Shown one piece after another: positions 42,772-53,770 of a stretch of 64,000 nucleotides of DNA. The position numbers were made by a program, and so were the translations under genes. The stretch covers positions 6,819,358-6,883,357 of the forward strand of contig OZ025214.1 of assembly GCA_964019055.1 (NCBI GenBank), in the 5' to 3' direction. This stretch comes from Anthopleura xanthogrammica. Its lineage: Eukaryota > Cnidaria > Anthozoa > Actiniaria > Actiniidae. The notes beneath the pieces were generated by a model. The model saw only the letters and a program-made list of their open reading frames with translations. It did not search any database and had not been told where the DNA came from. The first letter of the stretch is position 1. Each line of letters begins with the position of its first letter.

Positions 42772-43140
42772 GTGATAAAACAGGTGACACAAGGTAGAGA
42801 ATTTTGAATTAAAAATATGCCACTATTGAACACGAATATGTAGGGAGTAAAATAGAAATAAAAAACAAATGGATAAATGGATAAATGGATGGATGAATGG
42901 AATGATCGAGTGGAAAGTTAAAAAGCCATCGGCAAATTTGATAAAACACATGACACAAGGTAGAGAAATTTTGAATCAAAAAATGCCACTATTAAACAAG
43001 AATATGTAAGGAAGAAAAAGAAAAATACAAAAACAAATGGATAAATAGATAGATTAATGGAATTATCGAGTGGAAAGTTAAAAGCTACCGGCAAATTTGA
43101 TAAAACAGATGATAAAAGGTTAAGAACTTTTGAATGCCAC
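42772..43140. repeat. three diverged ~160-bp direct repeats
   Basis: GATAAAACAGGTGACACAAGGTAGAG-like starts (near 42774, 42938 and 43097) are followed by TTTGAAT and GCCACTA; the first two also carry an AACAAATGGATAAAT stretch. The third leads into the (GAAT)n tract. Confidence 0.75.
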
Positions 43141-43196
43141 TAGGAAACACGAATATACCTGAAATACAAAAATGAATGAAAGGGGTGGGTGGACAT

Positions 43197-43527
43197 TAAT
43201 GAATGAATGAATGAACAAATGAATGAATGAATGAATGAATGAATGAATGAATGAATGAATGAATGAATGAATGAATGAATGAATGAATGAATGAATGAAT
43301 GAATGAATGAATGAATGAATGAATGAATGAATGAATGAATGAATGAATGAATGAATGAATGAATGAATGAATGAATGAATGAATGAATGAATGAATGAAT
43401 GAATGAATGAATGAATGAATGAATGAATGAATGAATGAATGAATGAATGAATGAATGAATGAATGAATGAATGAATGAATGAATGAATGAATGAATGAAT
43501 GAATGAATGAATGAATAAATGAACAAA
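43197..43527. repeat. (GAAT)n microsatellite, ~75 perfect units
   Basis: About 300 bp of pure GAAT (43215-43515) with slightly imperfect edges. Long Phe-Ile-His-Ser ORFs here are artefacts. Confidence 0.97.
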
Positions 43528-44219
43528 TGAATGAATAAATAGAATAATCGAGTGGAAAGAGGATTCTTGTTTAACACAACAAAAATCAAATCCAATTTCT
43601 TGATTAGAATAAACAAAAGCAGATAGAAAGTGAACAAATACATGAAGAAAATCCCGCAAAACCAGAAAAAAGAAGCGAAAAATTACGAAAAAAAAAAAAA
43701 AAAGCTTAAGAAAAATGGTGCGAACAAAGAAAATGAAACTAGCATTTCTGGAAGAAAGGAATGAAAATTATAAAGATAGAAAAAAGAAACAAATCGATAT
43801 GCTTACCGGTTCGAGAAAGCCTTCAATGGCAGTCTAGTTAGATCTTGAGCACTAGCTAAGCGATCCTTCGAGCTCCGAACTTAAATTTGCTTTGAAACTT
43901 CAGAGCTAGTTCTGTCAGGAAACATTGACGTAATTGGAAATTGGGCTCATTTGAAATCAAGTAGAAAAGCCTTTTAGAGAGACTCATTACTCAGGCTAAT
44001 GAAAGATTGGAATAATGTTAAGACGTTTAGTAATCCAGCTAATCTAAAACCACAAAAATTAAACATAACCGCATGATTTATCCATTAAAAAAACATTTCA
44101 CAACCAATAATTAGGTTGCAAGAACGAAATGATGATGAAAATTGTATTATTACCATTATCATGAGGTTGCTAGAGTTTTGCTCTGCGGTAACTTCTGCAT
44201 TTATCATTTATCATTTCTA

Positions 44220-44327
44220 TTATAATTATTATTATCATTATTATTATTATTACTATCATTATCATCATTTTTATTATTATTATTATAATTATTTATATTA
44301 TCATCATCATCCCTATTATTATCATTT

Positions 44328-44361
<34 letters not shown>

Positions 44362-44545
44362 CTTTATTAATCTTTATTGTAAAGTGCCTAGAGAAGACTT
44401 TGATAGGCGCTATATAAATTGCATATTATCATTATTATTATTATTTATATTATCATCATCATCCCTATTATTATCATTTTCATTATTATTATTATTATTA
44501 TCATTTTTATTATTATTGTTATTATTATTATTACTATTATAAGGC
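44220..44545. repeat. (ATT)n/(ATC)n tract around a retroposon-tail-like motif
   Basis: Two ATT-rich tracts sharing a TTTATATTATCATCATCATC segment flank 44378-44418, which reads TTGTAAAGTGCCTAGAG and GGCGCTATATAAATTGC. From memory, a GTAAAGcGC...GCGCTATATAAAT motif followed by (ATT)n is a frequent 3' end of invertebrate retroposons. Confidence 0.5.
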
Positions 44546-44945
44546 AGTATATAGCTTTCGAGGAACTAATTAAAACTATTTTGCTAAAACTATATTATAC
44601 AATAAACTATTATATATATAACAGGTCTAGTAAAACTATGTTATACCTAAAATTTAACTATAGTAAAACAAAAAAAAAAAACTATTTATTTACTTATTTT
44701 ATTTATTTATATAACTTCCACCTTAAAAATATATAAAATCTAAATAGCAAAATATGAATCAAAAATACAAATAAGAAAATAATACAAGGAACGTATATAA
44801 TGATTATAAAACAAAAATCTAAAAGGTGAGGGACCCGTAAACTATTCAAATATAAAAAAAGTAATTTTAAGTTAGATGAAGAGAGAGGAAAAAAACCTCT
44901 CATAGCTAAAACTACATTATACTGAGTTTCAAAGTTATCATCATC

Positions 44946-45089
44946 ATCATTATCATCATCCCATATTATTCCTTGCCACAATTTCCTTTTTGTCCGTCTA
45001 CACGAGCAAATTTCAAATTTCAAATTTGCTCGTGTTGACGGACAAAAAGGAAATTGTGGCAAGGAATATTATGGGATGATGATGACAAT
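44946..45089. mobile_element. near-perfect fold-back hairpin, arms ~68 bp, loop 8 bp
   Basis: 44946-45013 and 45022-45089 pair with about four mismatches (CCTTGCCACAATTTCCTTTT paired with AAAAGGAAATTGTGGCAAGG). The sequence to the right (to 45180) carries more TTCCTTGTCAAGGAA palindromes and a second CTACACGAGCAAT block. Confidence 0.92.
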
Positions 45090-45559
45090 TTTTCCTTGTC
45101 AAGGAAAGATTGTTCATTTTTTTCCATCTACACGAGCAATTTTTCCTTGTCAAGGAAAACTTGTCAAGGAAAAATTCCTCGTATAGATGCGGCTTAAAGC
45201 AAATTCCTCAAATATCTCTTGAATTGATAATTATTGATGGAGAGAAAAACCTTGCGCACTCAAAACAAGGGAAATAATACAAGAAACTAAAAATATAAAT
45301 GACATGGAATGCGCAAATGAATATTCAAGTGATATCCGTCATCATTGGATTAACTTACAGACCTTTCATTAATGTGTTCTCTATTACCGGTAAATTGTAA
45401 TCATTGTAATTTTAAGTACGTTGTTTTAAAAATATTAGCACAGATAGTGTAAAAGATTATTGATTTACGGTGCATGATTATTCTTAAATGGGAATTATGA
45501 AATGTTGGAGCGTGTGCAATCAAAGTTGGATGTTGCATAATACTTGAACGTTGTAGGAG

Positions 45560-46085
45560 ATTCGTTTTTTCTTTTTCTTCTTTTTCTCTTTATCATCCTC
45601 TCTCTCTCTCTTTCTTTCATTTATAACCCTTTACTTTTTCTTTCATTTATAACCCTTTACTTTTTCTTCATTTTTTCCTTCATCTTTTTCTTTTTTTCCT
45701 TTTTTTCCTTTCCCATTTTCCTCTATTTTTCTTTCTTTCTTTTGTCCTTTCTTTCCTTCTTTCTTTCCTTCTATCATTCCTTCTGTTTTTCTTTCTACTT
45801 TTTCTCTCTTTTTCTTTCCCCCTTTCTCTCTCTTTTTCTGCTGTCTTTTTTTTTTTTTTTTTTGTGGCTGCTTTTCTCTTGTAGGGGTAATCCATGCCAT
45901 CTCTTTTACTCGTTATTATTTCTTTCTTTTGTTCTTTCTTTCCTTCTTTCTTTCCTTCTACCATTCCTTCTGTTTTTCTTTCTACTTTCTCTCTTTTTCT
46001 TTCTCTCTCTCTCTTTTTCTACTTTTTTTTATTTTGTGGCTGCTTTTCTCTTGTAGAACGTAATCCATGCCATCTCTCTCACACG
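45560..46085. repeat. pyrimidine-rich block with a ~187-bp tandem duplication
   Basis: CT-rich throughout. The segment with CTTCTGTTTTTCTTTCTAC at about 45780 recurs at about 45967, and TTGTGGCTGCTTTTCTCTTG at 45862 recurs at 46034. Long ORFs here are low-complexity. Confidence 0.85.
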
Positions 46086-46368
46086 TTTTTATTTCTTTCG
46101 TTGTTCTTTCGCTTCCTATCCGGGTTTAATCCATATCTTAATTCATTATCAAGGTCATCCGGTTTAATCATCCCGACTTTACGGCTGCTCAGCTAACGTA
46201 CCTTTATCATCCAATAATCCATACGAAAATCTTTATCAATCGATCAATAAGACACAAGGTAAAGAATGATGATTACGTAGATATCTATTGAGACTCATTT
46301 CGTCATAGTTTATCCACAAACCTTTTGCAACGAACAGTCACGCACACAGACTATATCGCTAGTCTGCC

Positions 46369-46490
46369 GCCGCCATGCATTCTGGGACTGTTATCTCAAT
46401 CAAATAACATCAAACAAAAGAACAACAAACCATGACGTCTTTTGTTTGGTGTTATGGGATTGAGTTAACAGTCCCAGAATGCATTGCTGC
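46369..46490. mobile_element. inverted repeat, arms ~52 bp
   Basis: ATGCATTCTGGGACTGTTAT at 46375 pairs with TTAACAGTCCCAGAATGCAT on the right; centre near 46430. Confidence 0.88.
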
Positions 46491-46499
46491 GCTGCGCAA

Positions 46500-46670
46500 T
46501 AGCGATTCAGAAAATATGCTGGAAAACCCGAAGAAAAAGTTTGGGGACATTCCATATTGTTTTGACCTTTTGCTGCTTGAATTCACATCACCCATACTGC
46601 ATTTCGGGCTTCGCATGCAACATGCAACAATCAACAAAACCTTCACCTACATTGTTTGAAATAGCTGTAT
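46500..46670 (+). repeat. dispersed repeat, also present at 60868-61130
   Basis: AATATGCTGGAAAACCCG, CATACTGCATTTCGGGCTT, CATGCAACATGCAACA and TTTGAAATAGCTGTAT blocks. At 60868-61130 the first half is reversed and the second half is direct. Confidence 0.75.
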
Positions 46671-46961
46671 TTGAGCAACACATTAACTCGGTTCTATCTT
46701 AATGGTTCGTTGGACAAGGGGGATCAGAGTGCCTGTGGCACCCATCCCGTTTGGTATGAAAATCCTGTGGTGATCAGAAATCCTCACCCCTATCTCCCTA
46801 AGTGATGTTGCTCCCGGGTCCCCCCACTAAGACACACACACACTCCTCCACGAACTCGTGCAACATGTGTATGAGTTTGAGTATCTTTGAGTAAGCCATA
46901 GTGAGTTCTCTCCTGTGCGTCACATGAAGGGATTTTCTCCAGGTTCTCTGGTTCCAAATAG

Positions 46962-47119
46962 CCCACTTTCGATATTCTGGTTGAGTGATCACGCACTACG
47001 CAATTCAAGACGATGATCCGGGGAAACAATGAAGTAATCCTAATATATTATTTTTTCCACCGGGGCCCTCCCTTGAATTGCTTAGTTGCGTGATCACTCA
47101 ACAAGAATATCGAAAGTGG
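46962..47119. mobile_element. inverted repeat, arms ~50 bp
   Basis: CCACTTTCGATATTCTGGTT / GAGTGATCACGCA at left pairs with TGCGTGATCACTC / AACAAGAATATCGAAAGTGG at right. Confidence 0.9.
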
Positions 47120-47595
47120 ATTATTCCAGTTCCGGGATCATGAGCAAGGGCTACAGCCCGTTTCAAGTATTACCCTCTTAAAACAAGGACGGTTTATTTA
47201 TTTTGTTTTCTTGCATTTATTCTTCAAGCTCTCACTGGATAATCCTCTTTTTTATTTCTTCTAGAAAATGACACCGCGCCACAGTCATTGTGCGCCAAAT
47301 ACTCTCTTCGAATGACCCTGAAACAAGTGTGTTTACCGTAGGATTTTGTGCGGCTAATGTCTTTCGTCAACTCAAGTCTGTTCTCACAAAATGCTGCTGC
47401 AATAACAAGGTGAGTAGTTGCAGTTTTTTAATTTCAGTGGTTTCATTTTTCTCCTGAGACACTTGACCAGATACTTTTTAAAACTCTCCTAATTATTACA
47501 CATAATAATGGTTCGTTAAAAAGCGCGCTTTAAGTTTATATATTGATGATCTGAACGACTCCTTTTACCTCAAGGCACATCATTTACTGGGCCCC

Positions 47596-47815
47596 TAATA
47601 GTCCCCTTCACAGTTCTCTGCGCCATCTTGAAACGGTAGCCGTGCCTTCGCATCGAAGCGAGACATGAGGTGACCTTGAAATGATGAAGACCATTATAAC
47701 ACCTTGAACAATCATTCACATGTGTCTATCATTTCAAAGTCACCCTTCGTCTCGCGTCGATGCAAAGGTACGGCCACATTTCAAAATTGCGCAGGGAACT
47801 GTGAATGGTTACTAT
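47596..47815. mobile_element. MITE-like element, long inverted repeat
   Basis: TAATAGTCCCCTTCACAGTT at the left end; its inverse (AACTGTGAATGGTTACTATTA, with mismatches) at the right. The arms run about 90 bp each through CCTTCGCATCGAAGCGAGAC and GTCTCGCGTCGATGCAAAGG. Confidence 0.85.
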
Positions 47816-48169
47816 TAAAAATACGGGATTTTCCCTTGTAATGTTAATATACAATATTAATTATTCTAGAATAGATTTTCGTAGTGACCGGAAAAGCAAT
47901 TTGACAATACTTATTCATATTTATGAAGGATTTCCTGTATAAAGGCATATAACAAGATTTAATCTCAACTAAGAGTTTTTTCGCTACTTGGGAGCAGAGA
48001 AGGAGATAAAACCTTTTCACGAGTAGCATGACAAGTCTCGTGTCCCAACTTCACTTTATTAGTCTTTGACACCGGATTTCATGTCCTTGGGCTCTTGCGT
48101 GACTGCTTGTATCCAAACGATGCGCAGATTTCAAGTGCGCTAGTTAGTTTGCTTGCCAGACTCTGTGTT

Positions 48170-48690
48170 ATGTGCAGTATTTTTACGTGCGCATTTTTAT
48201 AACCTGATGGATCCCCGCACTTCGAACGCCAGACACTATTTTCCGTGCGGCGATATAGTTTTACTTGCGCATATATGTAACCTGACTAATTGATCGAGTC
48301 GGATAATAGACTGCGTTCCGTGCGCAAACTGATATTTTTACCTGTGGAATTTTGGTTACTGATCAACCGATCGATCGATAACGTCTTCGACCGCCGATCA
48401 TACTGTTTCTCATACGCACGTGCTTTTCCCGGGGTGTTTCTAACCTGACTGACCGATCGATCGATAACGTATTCGACCACCGATCTTACTCTTCCATACG
48501 CAAGTGCTTTTCCCGGAGTTTTTGTAACCTGACTGACTGATCGATCGATGACATCTTCGACCGACGATCACACACTTCCAGTGCGCATATGCTTTCACCG
48601 GGTTGTTTGTAACCTGACTGACTGATCGATCGATAACATCTTCGACCGAAGTTCACAATCTTCGAGTGCGCATATACTTTTCTCATGCTC
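48170..48690. repeat. ~85-bp minisatellite carrying CGATCGATCGAT
   Basis: Four clear units (GATCGATCGATAAC at about 48370, 48455, 48539, 48624) and two decayed ones upstream. Each has TAACCTGACTGAC, the palindromic CGATCGATCG, TCTTCGACCG and a GTGCGCATAT-like end. Confidence 0.88.
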
Positions 48691-49072
48691 TTATCTTGTT
48701 CTGTCAAAAAAAATCTAGACGACGGCATGGCTGATCCTATAAATAGAATTTTAAAAAACATTCTCTTTTGTAAATACTTCTTGGATATTTGAAATAGAAC
48801 GAGCTTATGGCTTGATGAGCAGACCTCGTGTCGCCGAAGCCATCAGATTCAATCAACCAATCTAATCAATCACCCAAATGACTTGGTCACCAGTAACTAT
48901 TTTCCCTCCACGGTTGTGTGTCTGAGTCCGTTTACTGCGATGGTAATAATAACCCATTATCACACCGCATCGTTCCATTTAATGATGGCTGTTTGATGGG
49001 GCCGGAGTGCTGGTACAAGGCTGGTATAAAGCGGAAATTGAAAATTAACCGACGCCAGCATTATTGTTTTTT

Positions 49073-49146
49073 CCATGGAAGATTAAAATTCTCTTGTTTT
49101 GTCCTCCAAATTTGAGCTGCTTTGACGTCAAGTGAAAGGGGTCTAT
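49073..49146 (-). mobile_element. TATAGACC-family MITE, truncated copy 3
   Basis: GTTTTGTCCTCCAAATTTGAGCTG and AGTGAAAGGGGTCTATA match one arm of the element at 16140-16278. The other arm is missing or replaced. Confidence 0.75.
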
Positions 49147-49795
49147 ACTGAAAAATACAAAAGTTTCATTGATTAGGGATGTATGTAAGTTTATTGTAAG
49201 TTAATCATTAAGAAAAGAAAAAAGAGCTACAAGAAGACTTTGGAGAAAGAGGAGTGAGGAGGAGGACGAGGGTGTTTTGAATTCCTGTTTTGAAACTTGT
49301 TTCCTAATGATCTCGTTAAGATAAGTGTATCAAGCGCAGAAGATGTCTTACTGATCAATGAAACGTAAGTAGATGCACTTTCAGTTATATTGGACCAACG
49401 GCGTGTCTTCTTGCTATTACAGGTGTAAGACTACTTCATGTTTTGTTATTGTTAACCGGAAGTGTAGCCCTTTAGCAGGCTCGTGGTGTCTTCATACAAC
49501 ACTGTCTAACCAAACAAACAAACAGATCTTATAAATACTTGGAACTTTCTTTTATTTCAGTGATAACAGCTGCCTATATAATTATCTACTTGAATAAGAC
49601 GACGAGACGTCTGGGGATCACTATAACCTGATCATTTCACGGTAAGAAGGACTTTAGCTCTTTTAGTTAAATTGTCGAGACCTTACAAACTAACACTCTT
49701 GCAGCCTCTTGTGCTAGCTCGAGGTTTTTCCCATTTCGAGCCACTCGTCTCTCCCCCAGAGTAAGATTCGTTGTTTGTGTTAAACATTCATATCA

Positions 49796-50013
49796 GGGCT
49801 TCAAGTGTTCCTTCAAGTGTTCCTATACTTTGTTTTTTTTTAAGTTCCCCTATATATATATATGGTTCCTTCTTAAATGTCCTATAGTTCCTATAATCGA
49901 GAATAGAAAAGTAAAAGCGATTATTGTTAAGCTCATAATCTTTGGTATCGGAGGGATATATATATATAGGAACTTCAAAATATAGGAAATATAGGGGCAC
50001 TTGAAGCCCTGAT
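49796..50013. mobile_element. element with 15-bp perfect terminal inverted repeats
   Basis: TCAGGGCTTCAAGTG at the left and CACTTGAAGCCCTGA at the right; inside, AAGTTCCcCTATATATATAT and ATATATATATAGGAACTT also pair. CAGGG...CCCTG ends recall hAT elements, but I see no 8-bp target duplication. Confidence 0.75.
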
Positions 50014-50427
50014 GTTTCGCCAAGCTTTAGGACTAAAGAGTTTAAGAATCCCGTTTACGGCAAACGTGAAACGTCAGTTGACCAGTGAAAAGTCCTTTAA
50101 AATTAGTAAAAAGGAATCGCAAAAAATCTCCAAGTCGTAGATAAACAAAATGATATTTCTTTTTGTTAAGAAAGTGTGCAAAAGGTAAAGTGAAATACAG
50201 GAAAACGAAGAAAACTTGGTCACGTTTGCCGTTTGCGGGAGAAAAAAACGCGGATCTTAAGCTCTCTACTAACAGGTGGCTAATAACGGGAAAATATTAT
50301 TATTGCCATATAGTAGAGGTCAATAGGGTTACTCTACCCTTGTGGAAACAGGTACTCAAATCCGGGCCACATGTACTGAGCTGAAGTCGAGGAATATCAC
50401 TAGTCCTATAGTCTTAAGTATCATTAA

Positions 50428-50505
50428 CCAGGTGATTATAGAAAAACGCGCGCGCTGATTGGTCGAGAACTTTGGAATACTTCTCTATAATCACCTACAG
50501 GTAAA
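50428..50505. mobile_element. short MITE-like inverted repeat (AGGTGATTATAGA)
   Basis: AGGTGATTATAGA at left is inverted as TCTATAATCACCT at right, with a GCGCGCGCTGATTGGTCGAG core. Confidence 0.75.
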
Positions 50506-53448
50506 AATAGGTTACGCGCGTTTTGCTTGTTGATATGATTTGATTGTTTCTTGAAGCAATTTTTTCTCGGACAAGATTTCAAGATAGTAATGTGCTATGT
50601 GTTGTAACTGAAGGATACGTGCATTTGATCATAACGTCATAGAATTTGCGCATCATAAATTATTATATTTATTATTGTATTAGTGATAATAAAAAACAAC
50701 GAAAACATTAAGGTTGCGCAGTGCATCTAAAAATTACAGAGTACAAATCGGCGAGAAATACTACAATAGAATGTTGTTTTTTACAGTGAGTAGCCATGTT
50801 GTAGGGCACAAACAGTGCATTGCTTTTTTACATGACGAGATTTCTTTCAGTTCCCAAAGTAGGAAATTTCTATTGTTTTGCCCATCAATGTGGCTGCGTT
50901 GAAACCACTCTAAATTTTTCTTTGAAGAAAATAAGCACTTTTTTCGGCTTTTATTGGTTTAATTTCATTTTAAAACTCCTACTTTACGGCTCAGGTTCGA
51001 CGAGATTTGGATTAAGGCCGGAGCGCGCCACCTTGACCGAAATATGCCGCTCATTTAAGGTTGAATCTCAGTTCGCATGCGAGAATACAAACAAAAACTC
51101 CAACTTTAGAAATAAGTGTTTGTGTACCACCTTCATTTGTAAGATGATCAGTAACTTAAAAAAGTTCTTTTTTGATTAAATGTCTATCTCATTCATTTTT
51201 TCTTCCGTCAGTACACTACGATTTATGATCCAGCGGTCTCTCTTTAAAAAATGGACTAAGAATAAGAAACCCAGCTGTGCTATATTAATATTGAGGAGTT
51301 TTTTTTTTTTTTGCATCAGTCCACGTTTGGCCAAAACTGAAGTGTTTTGAACAAGCTGTGAAAAAACATCCAAAAAATCCTTTCGTTGTTTACTAGAATC
51401 TTAAACCCCCGGGGGCAGAACATATGTTTGGTAGCCAGTCTATTGACGTCTGAAAGAGTGGACGCGAATGACAACTGAATTGTTGTTCATGTGAGTCTTG
51501 CTTACAAGAGTGGGCGATTCTGCAGGTAAACGACTGCTCTAAGTGGAGCTTGTTTACCAGTAATCACGCTACAGCTCGCGATCGTGTGACGAATTCTTGC
51601 TTCTGAGATCAAAATTACTTATGTCGATAAGATAAGATGTTGAATACAAATTTGCAAAACGACGTCTTTAATGTTATTGTCTTTCAAAAAGCGAGCCTGA
51701 ATTGATTGAGAACTTTGTTTTTCTAAGGCAATAATATATATAAGAAAAACACTGGACAATATCAATACTTCGACAATATTTTTAACTTGCAAGAAAAGAG
51801 TATTCTATATGCTTGGGATTTGTAGGCGGTGTAGGTAAGTAAAACCTTACGATATTTTGCTTTGTTTTCATTCATAATGATATGTATAATAACTTTAGAT
51901 ATCCATTCAAGGATTATGGAAAATCCTTTTTCAATTCGGTAGGCCGCTTTCAATTTCCATTTTCTTCAATTTTTCGAAAATTTAATTTTAGAGACCAGAG
52001 CTTCGATATGATAAAGAAGCAAAATTCTTATTTTTCATTCCATCTGTTTCGCGAAAGCTAACATATATTGATCGACAAATAACTTCCGTTCTCGTTCGCC
52101 TTCTGGGACTAGTTTTTCTTTGAATAATGTCTGCTCCTGTTAATTCTTAGAGCATCTGATATTCCGGTCAAAGAATAAGCAAATGTCGCTTGATTTCGTC
52201 GGTGAAAGACGGCTATCGATTCGAGGCTCTCAGGGAGAGATTTAACTTGTATCCAAGCTCAGTGTTTTTACAAGTTAAATAAGAATAACATATAATAAGA
52301 AAATTGAATCTCGTGGAATATTTTGCCTTCTTAAATCAATCAAATGAATAGCTTTTTAAATTAGCGATCGATTTTCGAATTTTTTTTTGAATGATCAGCT
52401 AGATTGCCTTTTCTTTGACTTTGCCGTCCGTATTCTAACACAAGTTAAAATTTCTCTAATTTATTGTCATTATCATGTTTGAAACATTGGTTTTTCTTTG
52501 TCATTTTGCCGTTTTCCTTTTCGTATTTTCCTTGAAAATTACCCAAGTGGATGTTCAATGCGCTGTCAGCCAGACCGGATGTCAGATCTTGAATAAATGG
52601 AAAGGAAAAAGACGGCGAACTGAACCACAAACGAACTCGATTATTTAACCCTCTATACTCGAAACACCCGCAAGCGCATTCGTGAGTTAAGAAGTTATAA
52701 CAAGCAAAAACAGGAGACACAGGTAGAGATATCACCAGCTTGTCTTAGATCTGTAGTTCAATAATTAACTGAAATACAGAATAAATGCCGTTCAAATTGA
52801 ATAACAAAAGCTAACAAGACTCAGTGAGAAAAATGAGGCACAGCAGAAAACTTCATTAAAACTGACTCTTAATTGCATGTTGTGAATATTGATTAAAATA
52901 AATAATTAAAAAAGCCTTTTGTAAGATACTAAAGACCATTGCGGCTGTCATTCAGTCTGATTGAATAAGACTTGCAGTCTGAACAAACCTAGAAACTTCG
53001 AAGAGGATTTTAAAATAAATTATAAGCTGAAATTTCAATCTTTTTACTTTAAACAATGTTCCATGTAAAAGGAAAACTCGACAGAATTTTAAAATGAATT
53101 TATTATTTAAGTGCTCTTTGAAATACAAGAATCCTAGTAATGAAAAAGGAAGATAATGATATGAGAAAGAAAAGACGACAGCCTGGGTTGTTATAATTGG
53201 TGTTATGGCTAGGAGCATGATGGAAACGGTTATTTAACTAGAGAAGGAAAATCTGGTTTGAAAGAAAAACATTGTAAGAACCAGAACGGTAGACATGATG
53301 CTTAGTGCTATGCGGAAAGAAGAAATAGGAAAAAACCCGGATAGCATATGTAATTTAACGATGAAAAAAACACAACAAATACTGATGCAATACGAAGCAA
53401 AGCCGAAAAGGGTATGAAGCAAATCCTAAAATAGCCGAAGAACGACGG

Positions 53449-53573
53449 GGGTGAAAAACGCACTGCATGTGCTTGGAAGTTCGTTGTGTTTACAAAGAAA
53501 ACCATTGGAGATTTACCGACGTCTATGGAATTTTCTGCCGAACTTCCGAGCATGCGCAGTGCGTTTTTCACCC
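53449..53573. mobile_element. MITE-like inverted repeat, arms 35 bp
   Basis: GGGTGAAAAACGCACTGCAT / GTGCTTGGAAGTTCG pairs with CGAACTTCCGAGCATGC / GCAGTGCGTTTTTCACCC. Confidence 0.9.
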
Positions 53574-53699
53574 GTGTCCCGAACAACCATTATCAAGTTT
53601 CATTGGAACAAAGTCACAGAATACAGTCAAGAAGTGTGTAGAGCCTACACTCATTGTAGAATGTAGCCAAAAGGAGAGGAAAATCAATAATGAAAATAA

Positions 53700-53770
53700 A
53701 ATGAAAAAAAAAAAAGGAAAAAAAAAAAAAAAGGGGAAAATGGAATTGAAAAAGAAAAGAAACAAAACAA
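53700..53770. repeat. A-rich low-complexity tract
   Basis: Runs of A up to about 15 bp with scattered G. Confidence 0.85.

Larger units (their letters stand above)
36134..43196. other. intergenic region, middle part
   Basis: No gene supported. Contents: pyrimidine tract (36270-36357), a 73-bp duplication (38890-39032), GA-rich tract (39200-39460), inverted-repeat elements at 40162-40284 and 41150-41390, a SINE broken by a later insertion (42025-42415), and three diverged ~160-bp units from 42772. Confidence 0.6.

Noticed and set aside
43120..43659. 179-codon FIHS-repeat ORF, minus strand
   Set aside because: Pure GAAT microsatellite.
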